A stretch of DNA of 54,976 bases from Pirellulales bacterium (GTDB lineage Bacteria; Planctomycetota; Planctomycetia; Pirellulales; JAICIG01), in NCBI GenBank assembly GCA_035533075.1, contig DATLUO010000234.1:1-54976 (forward strand), written 5' to 3'. Position 1 is the stretch's first letter. The number at the start of each line of letters is the position of its first letter. Both the position numbers and the translations under genes were made by a program. Positions 54,844-54,976 of this stretch are shown in pieces. The notes under the pieces are model-generated. The model was given only the letters and a program-made list of their open reading frames with translations. It made no database searches and had not been told where the DNA came from.

Positions 54844-54976
54844 ATGGCAGAAGCGGCGGTCGAACTCAGTGGTTGGGAAAGGGCGCTTATGGCGGCCGAA
54901 AAAGTCAAGGAGCGGCTGAGCAGGGCAACTCGCGCGCTGGACGCCGCCGGCGTACCTTATGCCGTCGCCGGTGGCA
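54844..54976 (+). CDS. Nucleotidyltransferase-like protein, 3' end outside window
   Basis: The frame from the ATG at 54844, after GGGAGC, runs off the right edge (44 codons). The segment RALDAAGVPYAVAGG at its end resembles the N-terminal strand and GG motif of small nucleotidyltransferases of the MNT/AbiEii-like type. The catalytic GSxxxG...DxD region lies beyond the window, so the assignment is tentative. Confidence 0.5.
   Translation, partial: MAEAAVELSGWERALMAAEKVKERLSRATRALDAAGVPYAVAGG

Overview
The window reads as a chromosomal stretch of a high-GC member of the Planctomycetota, probably a Pirellulales-like lineage. The basis is gene content: a DUF4175-like coiled-coil protein, a TIGR03000-type domain, a Cys-type sulfatase, DUF1501 and DUF4058 remnants, an HYExAFE protein, an orphan formylmethanofuran dehydrogenase subunit B and an alternative complex III locus. 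This is inference from protein families; no rRNA is present.

Layout. (1) 1-5.5 kb, minus strand: the N-terminal part of a very large membrane/coiled-coil protein that runs off the left edge, a WrbA-like flavodoxin and an exported methyltransferase. (2) 5.8-17.8 kb: the respiratory block actA-B-C-D-E (alternative complex III), a porin, a lipoprotein cytochrome, an opposite-strand cytochrome, and actF. Its ActE carries four haem sites instead of the usual one. (3) 18.0-20.8 kb: tRNA-Val, folC and dapA. (4) 21-26.7 kb: a toroid-repeat membrane protein, a five-repeat protein of unknown function, a small membrane protein, and an ECF sigma factor with a large membrane partner. (5) 26.9-40 kb: accessory and decaying sequence. 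It holds an FGE-fold protein, a sulfatase, a double-domain esterase and an Rpn-type nuclease. Remnants of HAD, HsdR, DUF4058, DUF1501 and DUF4160 genes lie among them, with many direct and inverted repeats. An SDR/DHDPS-like pair, tRNA-Ser and an M28 peptidase sit inside this stretch. (6) 40-48.9 kb: an acyl-CoA dehydrogenase-like gene, a YkgJ-type protein, hisS, an HYExAFE protein, fwdB translationally coupled to an OleC-like ligase, an M50 protease and an SGNH-fold protein. (7) 49.2-55 kb: a histidine kinase / sigma54 activator pair, an HtrA protease, a short exported protein and the start of a nucleotidyltransferase-like gene.

Functionally, the Act proteins form a quinol oxidase complex that passes electrons to c-type haems. 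The extra haem domains, lipoprotein cytochrome and porin suggest an elaborated periplasmic branch. The NtrC-family pair and the ECF unit are separate regulatory modules whose targets cannot be seen here.

The strongest unusual signals are: two perfect or near-perfect palindromes inserted in frame in the first gene; the four-haem ActE; the fwdB/OleC-like ATGA coupling; the five-repeat protein; and the Rpn nuclease gene flanked by two nested pairs of direct repeats. I did not find a complete, clearly novel defence or biosynthetic system.
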